Both the position numbers and the translations under genes were made by a program. Below, in pieces: positions 57,023 through 64,000 of a DNA stretch of 64,000 nucleotides (positions within the stretch are counted from its first letter, which is position 1; every line of letters begins with the position of its first letter). This DNA comes from Micromonospora echinospora (lineage in GTDB: Bacteria; Actinomycetota; Actinomycetes; Mycobacteriales; Micromonosporaceae). The stretch covers positions 1,860,001 through 1,924,000 of the forward strand of contig NZ_LT607413.1 of the NCBI RefSeq assembly GCF_900091495.1, given 5' to 3'. The notes beneath the pieces are model-generated. The model saw only the letters and a list, made by a program, of their open reading frames with translations, was not told the origin of the DNA and did no database searches.

Positions 57023-57961
57023 GTGCCAAGATCCGCTTCCGTCGTCGGTACGACCAGACGAACGGTCATCCTCGCCGCCGCCGCAGCGACCGCTGCCGCC
57101 GCAGCCGCCACCGCCGTCGGCTGGGGGCGGGACGAGCCGGAGGCGCCCGTGGCCCGTGCGGACCTCGACCCGGCCCAGGTAGTCGACGAGCTGACCACCG
57201 GCCTGTCCCGGACCGGCCCGTACCGGGATCCGGACGCGGACGAGCGGTCCCGGGCCCGCCGGGCGGCCCGGCTGCTGGTCGAGGATCCCGACGACCGCGC
57301 CGGTCAGGAGGACCTCCTCGCCGGTCTCGGCTTCGGGGTACAGCACAGCACCGACCCGGCCACCGGACGCCCGGTCACCGTCTTCCTGGCCGACGGCTCG
57401 GACGAGCGGACCTGGGGGGCGCTCGTGCTCGACCGGTCGGCGGCGGCGCGGCACGTGGTGCAGGTCCCGCACCCGGCGTTCGACCTGGACACGGAGAAAC
57501 TCGGGCTCGCTCTGCACCGGCGGTTGCCGGGCAGCGTGCTGCTGGTGGCCGGCGCGCACCGGGAGGCGGCCGGCGGGGCGGCGGACGTGGCGCACAACAG
57601 CAACTCGCTCTTCCACACCCTGGCGGTCGAGTTCGCCCGGCGCGGGCTGGACCAGATCCAACTGCACGGTTTCGCCGACCGGAACCTGGAAGGCGCGGAC
57701 GCCGTCGTGTCGACCGGTTCGGCACCCCGCAGCCAGGTGGCCCGACGGATCGCCGACGGGCTGAGCCGCAGCGGGCTGAACACCTGTCGGGCCTGGTCGC
57801 AGAAGTGCGGCCAACTGGAGGGCACCCGGAACGCGCAGGGCCGGGCCAGCGGCGAGCTGGACAGTGCCTTCGTCCACCTGGAACTGAGCTGGTCGGTGCG
57901 CCGGGACGCGGTCGCCCGGGACATGGTCGCCCAGGTGCTGGCGGAGCGGTTGCGGGCCTGA
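57023..57961 (+). CDS. Tat-type secreted protein with poly-gamma-glutamate-hydrolase-like motifs (312 aa)
   Basis: GTG start 10 bp after the crotonase stop. A twin Arg (TTRRTVILAAAAA) and an Ala-rich core form a Tat-like signal peptide. The mature part has VVQVPHPAFDLDTEKLGLAL, then VLLVAGAHREAAGG and DQIQLHGFADRN. The HPxxDxxTE and LHGF motifs resemble zinc-dependent N-formylglutamate-hydrolase/PghP-like folds, which cut gamma-glutamyl bonds. That assignment is tentative. It stands next to, and convergent with, a poly-gamma-glutamate operon, which favours it. Confidence 0.55.
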   Translation: MPRSASVVGTTRRTVILAAAAATAAAAAATAVGWGRDEPEAPVARADLDPAQVVDELTTGLSRTGPYRDPDADERSRARRAARLLVEDPDDRAGQEDLLAGLGFGVQHSTDPATGRPVTVFLADGSDERTWGALVLDRSAAARHVVQVPHPAFDLDTEKLGLALHRRLPGSVLLVAGAHREAAGGAADVAHNSNSLFHTLAVEFARRGLDQIQLHGFADRNLEGADAVVSTGSAPRSQVARRIADGLSRSGLNTCRAWSQKCGQLEGTRNAQGRASGELDSAFVHLELSWSVRRDAVARDMVAQVLAERLRA

Positions 57962-58076
57962 CCTTCCGCCCTGCCGGCCCCTCCCGGCCGGCGGGCTCTT
58001 CCCGCCCCGCCGCCTCCCGGACACGGCCCCTTACCCGCCGCGCCGAGCCTTCCGGCCGGCGGGCCCGGAATCCGGG

Positions 58077-59123
58077 TCAGACCCGCCGGGCGGTACGGAA
58101 CCGGGTCGCCCAGTAGCCGGTGCCGTCGAGCGTCGATTCACCGCCCAGGTCGCCCATGGTCGGCCCGTTGGCGGTGGTCCGGCTGGAGATGAACCGGTGG
58201 TGCCCCCGGTCGTCCACGCCGAGGTACATGCCGGAGTGCTCGATGTGCGTCCCCTGCACCGGCCCCGCGTTGAAGAACAGGAGATCCCCGGGGAGCAACC
58301 GGTCCAGTTCCCGGGCCCGTTTGCCGGTGTTCGGCATCAGTTGGGCACCGGGGCCGACCGAGGCCATGGCGTACGCCCGGCGGGGCAGCCCGGGTCCCGC
58401 CTCGTTCGTCCCGCGCAGCGGGTACCCGAGCCGGTAGCCGTAGACCATCCGCAGGAATCCCGAACAGTCGAGGCTACGGATGTGCGCAGCGGCCGGCTTC
58501 TCCTTCTTGTCGGGGAAGGTCCAGGGAACCCCGAGGTAGTCGTAGAAGTCGGAGTTCTCCGCCCGGCCGTCCGGATCCTTGTCGGAGAGGGGTCCGAAGG
58601 CGGCGTCGCCGGAGTACTGCAGGCCCTGCTCGTCCTTCTTCGGCGACGAGACGTAGGTGTACTCCATCGCCACCCCGAGCACGTCCGGAGAGCGGTCGGC
58701 GCGCGCCCTGGTGAACCAGGTGGTGAACCAGGCGTCCTGCTCCGCGCCGGCGTACCACTCCTTCGGGGCGAGCCGCACCCACAGGTCGGTGTGCACCTTG
58801 GCCTTGGTGAACCGGGGTTCCGCGAAGGTGCGCTCCGGTCCGTGCAGGTGCACCGTCCGGGCCCCGTCGGTCATGGTGGCGAGTACCTGCCCCGAGGCGT
58901 CCACGATCTGGGTCCGGTCGGGAGCGCTCAGCCGGCGGTAGCTGTACCCGGTGTCGGCCCGGACCACGCTCTGCGGCACGGCGGCGGCTCCGAGCGACAG
59001 CACGATCCGGTCGGTGGAGGGGCGGGCGACGAGGTAGGTGACGAAGCCGGCCCCGGTCATCAGGGCGAACGCGGCGAGGGTGACCAGTGCGGCCTGGGTC
59101 CGGGAGTAGGTCCGGTAGTTCAT
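58077..59123 (-). CDS. NlpC/P60-family hydrolase of the poly-gamma-glutamate operon
   Basis: This is a 348-aa protein. One N-terminal membrane helix (13-34) anchors it. A domain of about 150 residues without recognised motif follows. The C-terminal NlpC/P60 domain has the catalytic Cys220 in SLDCSGFLRMVYG and the His in HIEHSGMYLG, then HHRFISS. NlpC/P60 enzymes cut gamma-D-glutamyl bonds. Bacillus PgdS, which degrades poly-gamma-glutamate, is of this family. As the last gene of the cap operon, it probably trims or releases the polymer. It could also act on peptidoglycan. Confidence 0.82.
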   Translation of the reverse strand: MNYRTYSRTQAALVTLAAFALMTGAGFVTYLVARPSTDRIVLSLGAAAVPQSVVRADTGYSYRRLSAPDRTQIVDASGQVLATMTDGARTVHLHGPERTFAEPRFTKAKVHTDLWVRLAPKEWYAGAEQDAWFTTWFTRARADRSPDVLGVAMEYTYVSSPKKDEQGLQYSGDAAFGPLSDKDPDGRAENSDFYDYLGVPWTFPDKKEKPAAAHIRSLDCSGFLRMVYGYRLGYPLRGTNEAGPGLPRRAYAMASVGPGAQLMPNTGKRARELDRLLPGDLLFFNAGPVQGTHIEHSGMYLGVDDRGHHRFISSRTTANGPTMGDLGGESTLDGTGYWATRFRTARRV

Positions 59124-59147
59124 CGGCTGTTCCTCGGGTGCGGCCGG

Positions 59148-59633
59148 TCAGGTGACCGGGACGAGGCCGGCGACGACGCCGCTGAACGCGACGCCGTAGG
59201 TGATCGCGGTGACGATCGCGGTGGCCACGACGGTTGCCTTCGGTGGCTGTCGGACGAGTTGGTAGGCGATCAGCCCCGGCGCGACGAAGCCCAGGGTCTG
59301 GTGGGCGAAGAGGAGCGGCAGGTCCTTCTGCACGATCACGAAGAGCGTCAGTTGGAGGAAGACGCTCAGCAGCACGATCGCGGCGAAGAGCCGCTTGCCG
59401 TAGAGGATCACCACCCGCTGCATCAGCAGCGTCAGCCCGTATGTGACCACGGTCATCACCACGATCACGCCCGCCTGGAGCGGGTCCTCGATCAACGCCA
59501 ACGCGATCCAGCCCGGCGTGATCATGCCGCCCGGCGAGAGGTTGGTGGTCAGATAGCAAAGCAGCGCGAATACCAGTCCGATACCGAGGCAGGCGGTGGC
59601 GAGTTGCGCGCTGAGCTCTCCTCCGAAGGTCAC
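59148..59633 (-). CDS. pgsC: Poly-gamma-glutamate synthase membrane subunit PgsC/CapC
   Basis: This is a 161-aa protein with five hydrophobic helices. The family signature is near the start: LSPGGMITPGWIAL. FVAPGLIAYQLVRQP follows. It overlaps the CapB gene by 4 bp (ATGA), the usual pairing. CapB and CapC form the ligase that polymerises glutamate with ATP. Confidence 0.9.
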   Translation of the reverse strand: MTFGGELSAQLATACLGIGLVFALLCYLTTNLSPGGMITPGWIALALIEDPLQAGVIVVMTVVTYGLTLLMQRVVILYGKRLFAAIVLLSVFLQLTLFVIVQKDLPLLFAHQTLGFVAPGLIAYQLVRQPPKATVVATAIVTAITYGVAFSGVVAGLVPVT

Positions 59634-60907
59634 CGACGGATCCTTTCCAACAGCACGGTCTCGGCATCGTGGTCGAACCTCGGCAGGGTCGGCGTGCGCA
59701 GCATCGATTCGGCCCCGGCCTGTCCCTGCGGACTCCAGCTCGGCAGTGCGGCCAGTTCGTGCAGCAGCACTTCGCCCTGACCGTGGATGTTGCCCACCGC
59801 GACGATCGAGGCGTCCGCTGCGGTGGCGGTCATCACGTCGGCGAGCAACCGCTCCGGGGGCAGCTTCCCGCCGAGGTCGACCACCCGTTCCTGGAGTTCC
59901 GCGGGCACCGTCGCCCGGGCGCTACGGGTCATCTCACCGATCAGCACGATGCGCTGCGGCTTGATGCGGCCGGAGAGCGCGCCCATCTGGCCGTTGCGTT
60001 CCACCCGGTCCGGACGACAATTGATCACCATGGTGAGCGGCCGGCCGATCAGCTGCTGCCGCTCGAGCTGCTCGATGTTCATGAAGGTGGACTCGGGGTC
60101 GTTGGCGGCGAAGATGTTGGCGAAGCGGACCCGTTTGCCCTCGTACAGCACCCGGGCCACCGAGAGGACACCCGGATCCGGTGGGGCCGCCCACATCCCG
60201 GCGAGCGCGCTGCGCCGGTCGACCCCGAGCTGCTCGGCCACGGCGAGCGCGATCGCCACGTTCTCCTTGAAGGTGATCCAGCCGAAGCCGGCCATCTCCC
60301 GGTCGCTGACCGTCTCCGGGTCGACCGCGATCAACCGGCAGTCGCGTTTGGCGGCCTCCTGTTCGAGGATCGCCAGCCGGTCCTTCTCCGCGGTGATGCA
60401 GATCCCGCCCACCGGCATCGACCGGCTGAGCGACCGGGCCACGTCGTCCAGAGTCGGTCCCATCTCGGCGAGGTGGTCCTCCCGGACGTTGCAGAGCACC
60501 CCGATGTTCGACCGGATCAGCTTGCTCTGGTTGATCTCCTGAAGCGCGGGCATCACCGCCATGCACTCGATGACCAGCGAGTCAGGATGGTAGACGGCGG
60601 CCCGGCGGACGATGCCGATCTGCTCGACCACGTTGGCGATGCCGAACTTCCGGTGCACCGGCTCCTCGCTGGCGTCCGGGAAGATGAACCGGGCGGCGGT
60701 GCCCGTGGTCTTGGCGACCACCACCTTGCCGCCACCGCGCAGCGCACCGGCGCAGAGCCGGGTGATCGAACTCTTGCCCCGGATCCCGTTCACCAGCACC
60801 CGGTGCGGGATGCGGTCGAGGTTGCGGTAGTGGTTGCGCTGCTCGATGACCCCGGCCACGAGCAACGACAGGCAGCAGAGCGCGTAGACGGTGTAGAGGT
60901 AGAACAT
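59630..60907 (-). CDS. pgsB: Poly-gamma-glutamate synthase subunit PgsB/CapB (Mur-ligase-like)
   Basis: This is a 425-aa protein. A membrane helix is at the N-terminus (YTVYALCCLSLLVAGVIEQR). The ATP-binding motif is VNGIRGKSSITRL. Other ligase parts are IECMAVMPALQEINQ, NVREDHLAEMGPTLDDVARSL and FAANDPESTFMNIEQ. It is of standard CapB length. With CapC it activates and joins glutamate. It starts one base after the end of the upstream gene. Confidence 0.93.
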   Translation of the reverse strand: MFYLYTVYALCCLSLLVAGVIEQRNHYRNLDRIPHRVLVNGIRGKSSITRLCAGALRGGGKVVVAKTTGTAARFIFPDASEEPVHRKFGIANVVEQIGIVRRAAVYHPDSLVIECMAVMPALQEINQSKLIRSNIGVLCNVREDHLAEMGPTLDDVARSLSRSMPVGGICITAEKDRLAILEQEAAKRDCRLIAVDPETVSDREMAGFGWITFKENVAIALAVAEQLGVDRRSALAGMWAAPPDPGVLSVARVLYEGKRVRFANIFAANDPESTFMNIEQLERQQLIGRPLTMVINCRPDRVERNGQMGALSGRIKPQRIVLIGEMTRSARATVPAELQERVVDLGGKLPPERLLADVMTATAADASIVAVGNIHGQGEVLLHELAALPSWSPQGQAGAESMLRTPTLPRFDHDAETVLLERIRR

Positions 60908-60908
60908 C

Positions 60909-63104
60909 TCAGCCCTTCTTCCCCCGGGCGGGCTCCGGCCGCCGGACCCGGGGCAGGACCGTCGTACGGTTCAGCTCCGAGCCGCGCATCCGGATGGCGC
61001 CACCGAACCGGGCGGAGCCGGTGTGCCGGACCTGCCGGCAGATCTCCAGGCACATCGCCACCGCGCCGATGTCGTCGTGGCGCTGCGGCGGCACCGGCAC
61101 GTCAATCTCGCCCCGGCTCATCCGGTTAGCGAAGGAGGCCAGCCGCTGTACCGGCCGGACGTAGATGTAGAGCTGCCACATGTGGGTGAGCAGGATGATC
61201 CCCACCATCGCGGCGGCCACCAGCAGCGTCCATCGCCGTTCCACCATCTCCGGCAGGCGCAGCGCGGCGATGTCCTGCTCCACGACCACCGACCACTCCA
61301 GGTGGGCCACGGTGGTCGGTGCGGTCAGCCCCGACGCGGCGACCAGGGCGGGTGCCCCGTCGGCGGTCGCCGAGCGGCCGACGGTGTTGCCGGGCAGCGC
61401 CTCGATCGCCGCCGAGGCGGCCAGGTCCTCCCCGAGCGGCTGATACGCCCGGTAGCCCTCCGAGTCGAGGATGGTCCGCAGTTCGGCGTCCACCACCCGG
61501 ACCCGGCCGTCGACCCGGCGGACCAGCCCCACCAGGCGATCCGGGTCGAACTCGCCCACCACCGCGAAGCCGTCGGAGCGCAGGTTGTAGGCGAACACCA
61601 CGGGCAGTCGGGAGACGGCCTCGTCGAGGTGGACGCCCACCTCGCCGGGGAGCGGCTCAGCGGTGCGCAGCGGTTCCCGTCCCGCCGAGACCATGACCTT
61701 CCCGTCCCGGTCCACCAGGTAGAGCGCCCGGAGTCGACCCGCCTCGGCGAGTTCCCGGCGCAGCGCGCCGGCGGTCCGCTCCCGGTCGTCGGGGTCGACC
61801 GACCGGGACGTCCGGGACACCGTCCCCAGTCCGGCGTCGAGGGCGCTGCCCAGCGCGACGGCCGCTTCCTCCGCCCGGTTCTCCTGGTCCCGGACAAGCT
61901 GCGTCGGAACCGTGGGAGCGGGGTTCTGGAGCGCCAGCACCACGGCTCCGGCCGGCCAGAGCAGCGCGACCACCATCGCGACGGTCAGCCCCTGCAACAC
62001 GGTGGGCCGCCACCGACGCGCGGCGGGCGGCCGGTCTCCCGAGGTCAGCGCGAGGGCCCGGGCGATCCGGTGGGCCTCGGCGATCCGGGCCGGCCGGCGG
62101 TGCGGGGTGAGGCCGCCACAGGCGTCCGCCTTGGCCTGCGCGAGCAGGACCCGGATCGGACGGACCAGCGACATCCGCATGAGCAGGAAGCTCGGCACCG
62201 CGAACATCAGCAGGGTGAGCCCCAGCAGCAGCCCGGTGCGCAGCGAGGCACCCCCGGTGACCTCCGCGGCCAGTAGCGAGACCACGACCAGGCCGGTGTC
62301 GCCGACCGGTGCGGACGACACGATCAGCCTCCGGTCCGGCCACTCCTCGATCACCACCTCCCGGCTCTGCCGCGAGGTGCTCCCGGCCAGTCCCTCGAAG
62401 ACGACGGGCAGGTGCTCCTGCCCCACCGCGTTGGCCCCCTGCATCAGGCTCGTCCCGCCGTCGCGGGTGAGCACGTGGACCCCGTGCCCCGCGTCCGGGT
62501 TCAGCCGCAGGTTACGCAGGGTGAGCGGTCGCAGCGCCACCAGCGTCCGGGTCTCGTCCAGCCGGTACGCGCGCAGCACCACGGGCCCGTCCGGCATGGT
62601 CGCCCCGAATGCCGAGTCGAGCGGGATCTCGGCGGGGATCAGGTCGGCGGGGACGGCGGTGCCCTTGCTGGCGAGCGACCGTCGGGATGCCGTCTCCACC
62701 ACTGCGGCACCGCTGACCGAGGTGCCGTCGCCGACCAGCCGGGTCAGCAGTTCGGCGTCGGTGACGGTCCCTCGACCGGCCACCGCGCGGTCCAGTTCGT
62801 CCGACCAGGCGCGGTTGGCCACCGAGATGGTGGACGCCAACTTGGTGACCACGTCGCGCTGCGAGTCGATCACCGCGGGCAGGACGCCCCGCTGGGCGTT
62901 GAGCGCGAACCCGAGCACCACCGCGACGACGACGAACATCGAAGCCCAGAGGTAGATCAGGGACGGCGCACCGCTGCCGGCCGGGAAGGTTGCTGCGGGG
63001 AGCTGCTGTTCCAGGGCCCGACGCCGCCAGAGCAGGAGCTGCTCCCGGTCGTCCGGTCCGCCACCACCGCGCCGGTGCGGAGTGTGCCCAGGCATGACTG
63101 ACAC
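60909..63104 (-). CDS. Large membrane sensor-like protein with HAMP domain, no kinase (731 aa)
   Basis: A GTG at 63104 follows GGGGGAAGG at good distance. It has two copies of a helix-extracytoplasmic domain-helix plan. The first is helix 50-72 with an outside domain to about 275, then a helix pair; the second is helix 375-400 with an outside domain to about 620, then a helix (LLVAAAMVGIILLTHMWQLYIYV). A HAMP domain follows (VQRLASFANRMSRGEIDVPVPPQRHDDIGAV). The protein then ends after 60 basic residues with no kinase, cyclase or methyl-accepting part. Its place between capA and capB suggests a regulator or structural partner of polymer synthesis. Confidence 0.75.
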   Translation of the reverse strand: MSVMPGHTPHRRGGGGPDDREQLLLWRRRALEQQLPAATFPAGSGAPSLIYLWASMFVVVAVVLGFALNAQRGVLPAVIDSQRDVVTKLASTISVANRAWSDELDRAVAGRGTVTDAELLTRLVGDGTSVSGAAVVETASRRSLASKGTAVPADLIPAEIPLDSAFGATMPDGPVVLRAYRLDETRTLVALRPLTLRNLRLNPDAGHGVHVLTRDGGTSLMQGANAVGQEHLPVVFEGLAGSTSRQSREVVIEEWPDRRLIVSSAPVGDTGLVVVSLLAAEVTGGASLRTGLLLGLTLLMFAVPSFLLMRMSLVRPIRVLLAQAKADACGGLTPHRRPARIAEAHRIARALALTSGDRPPAARRWRPTVLQGLTVAMVVALLWPAGAVVLALQNPAPTVPTQLVRDQENRAEEAAVALGSALDAGLGTVSRTSRSVDPDDRERTAGALRRELAEAGRLRALYLVDRDGKVMVSAGREPLRTAEPLPGEVGVHLDEAVSRLPVVFAYNLRSDGFAVVGEFDPDRLVGLVRRVDGRVRVVDAELRTILDSEGYRAYQPLGEDLAASAAIEALPGNTVGRSATADGAPALVAASGLTAPTTVAHLEWSVVVEQDIAALRLPEMVERRWTLLVAAAMVGIILLTHMWQLYIYVRPVQRLASFANRMSRGEIDVPVPPQRHDDIGAVAMCLEICRQVRHTGSARFGGAIRMRGSELNRTTVLPRVRRPEPARGKKG

Positions 63105-63261
63105 GACCGTTCGCCTTCCCCCGTGACATCTATCCGTACCTCAGCCGTACGCCGCTGACCTGGGGCAGCAGACGGGCGGGGCGAATGTTAGCAATGTTCG
63201 CGGACGACGAGACCTGGGTCAGCCGCCGCTCCAGGTCCGCAGGACGGGCGCGGCAGGGCGG

Positions 63262-64000
63262 TCACTCCCCCGTACCGCGCACCACCAGACCGGCCTCGCC
63301 GGCCGCCCTCGTCAGCAGATTCCCCTGGATACGCTCGACGGCCGCCTCGTAGATCCGCCGACGCCCGGGGGACAGGGCGGGGTCGGCCAGCGCCCGTTCC
63401 AGGTCGATCAGACGGATGTCGGGGTTCAGGTCCACGAACGTGGGTAGTGCCTCGACGGTCATCACTTTCCACCTTTTCGTCGCCGCGGCCGGTCCGAACG
63501 TCACCCGAACCATGGCCCCGTCGCGATTGGCGTTGACCGGCTCCGCGTGCCGGGCGAGCTGGTTGCCCATCCCGTAGACGATCCACTTGTCGCCGATCCG
63601 CTCGACCGGCTGGACGACGTGCGCGTGGTGACCGAAGACGAGGTCCACATTGCGCAGCTCCGCCACCTCACGGGCCCAGGTCTGCTGGTCGGCGTCGGGC
63701 TCGTGCTCGTACTCGGTGCCCCAGTGCAGGCTGACCAGGACGATCTCCGCGCCGGCCGCGCGGGCCCGGGCGGCGTCTTCCTTGATCTTGTCCGTGTCGA
63801 TCAGGTTGGCGATCCAGGCCTGCCCGGACGCCGGGCGCAGCCCGTTGAAGCTCTTGGTGTAACTCAGGTGCGCGATCCGCACCCCGTCCACCGGATAGAT
63901 CCGGGGCCGGGTGGCGTCACGGGCGGTGCGGTACGTACCGGTGTGCCCCAACCCGGCGCCGTCCAACGTGTCCAGGGTGCGCTTCACTCCGTCGTAGCCC
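63262..64000 (-). CDS. pgsA: Poly-gamma-glutamate capsule protein CapA/PgsA, 5' end outside window
   Basis: The reading continues past the right edge (GYDGVKRTLDTLDGAG at the edge), so the start is missing. The metallophosphatase-like CapA domain is clear: VSLHWGTEYEHEPDADQQTWA, VDLVFGHHAHVVQPVERIG and VYGMGNQLARH. CapA/PgsA is anchored outside the membrane and needed for polymer export. It is the first gene of the cap operon within view. A gap of 157 bp separates it from the HAMP protein gene. Confidence 0.9.
   Translation of the reverse strand, partial: GYDGVKRTLDTLDGAGLGHTGTYRTARDATRPRIYPVDGVRIAHLSYTKSFNGLRPASGQAWIANLIDTDKIKEDAARARAAGAEIVLVSLHWGTEYEHEPDADQQTWAREVAELRNVDLVFGHHAHVVQPVERIGDKWIVYGMGNQLARHAEPVNANRDGAMVRVTFGPAAATKRWKVMTVEALPTFVDLNPDIRLIDLERALADPALSPGRRRIYEAAVERIQGNLLTRAAGEAGLVVRGTGE

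Overview
The window is high-GC actinobacterial chromosome, most likely Micromonosporaceae (Micromonospora-like). This is inferred from uniform GC-rich codon use, frequent GTG starts, ATGA/GTGA gene overlaps and the gene families present: stressosome genes, tad pili, an LPxTG surface protein, a poly-gamma-glutamate locus and a B12-riboswitch-controlled bluB. No rRNA and only one intact tRNA are present.

Layout. 1-5.2 kb (minus) is an overlapping stress-signalling operon: RsbR-like, RsbS-like, RsbT-like, an RsbT/PP2C fusion, a histidine kinase and a response-regulator/PP2C fusion that runs off the left edge. A separate STAS antagonist faces away at 5.36 kb. 5.7-16.2 kb is ordinary chromosome: CynX-type transporter and divergent FadR-type regulator, mscL, a BenE transporter and divergent cupin regulator around a perfect palindrome, a PP2C phosphatase, an Eis-like acetyltransferase, a sortase-anchored DUF3494 protein and an epimerase.

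16.3-29 kb is accessory. It starts at a tRNA-Lys(TTT) whose 3' end recurs three more times downstream (23.57, 26.00 and 28.84 kb), giving a tandem array of integration sites. Between them are decayed integrase pieces, an IS630-type relic, an intact IS3-family element with 3-bp target duplication, a frameshifted DUF6176-like gene, a methyltransferase, two HTH/TPR regulators, a DUF6193-like gene, a GNAT, a transposase fragment and a YefM/YoeB-type toxin-antitoxin pair. Paired short direct repeats that look like integrase arm sites lie inside the ends of the first two islands, with a different sequence for each island.

29-42.6 kb returns to chromosome: S9 prolyl oligopeptidase, LppX/LprG-like lipoprotein, an unrecognised 381-aa protein, SDR oxidoreductase and divergent TetR with two operators, GNAT, Sua5/TsaC, a two-gene unit with a GH-like domain, a GH65 phosphorylase and a PAP2 phosphatase. 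42.7-53.2 kb is a complete tad/Flp pilus locus: a divergent prepilin peptidase, then eleven further genes (twelve plus-strand genes in all, several overlapping) from a lipoprotein through CpaB/CpaE/TadA/TadB/TadC, a 65-aa pilin and three TadE/F/G-type proteins to a LysM protein.

53.3-57.9 kb holds a DUF2231-Rieske protein, bluB with a cobalamin riboswitch, an RhtA-like exporter, an enoyl-CoA hydratase and a Tat-type secreted protein with hydrolase-like motifs. 58.1-64 kb (minus) is a poly-gamma-glutamate synthesis operon: CapA (cut by the right edge), a large HAMP/sensor-like membrane protein without a kinase domain, CapB, CapC and an NlpC/P60 hydrolase.
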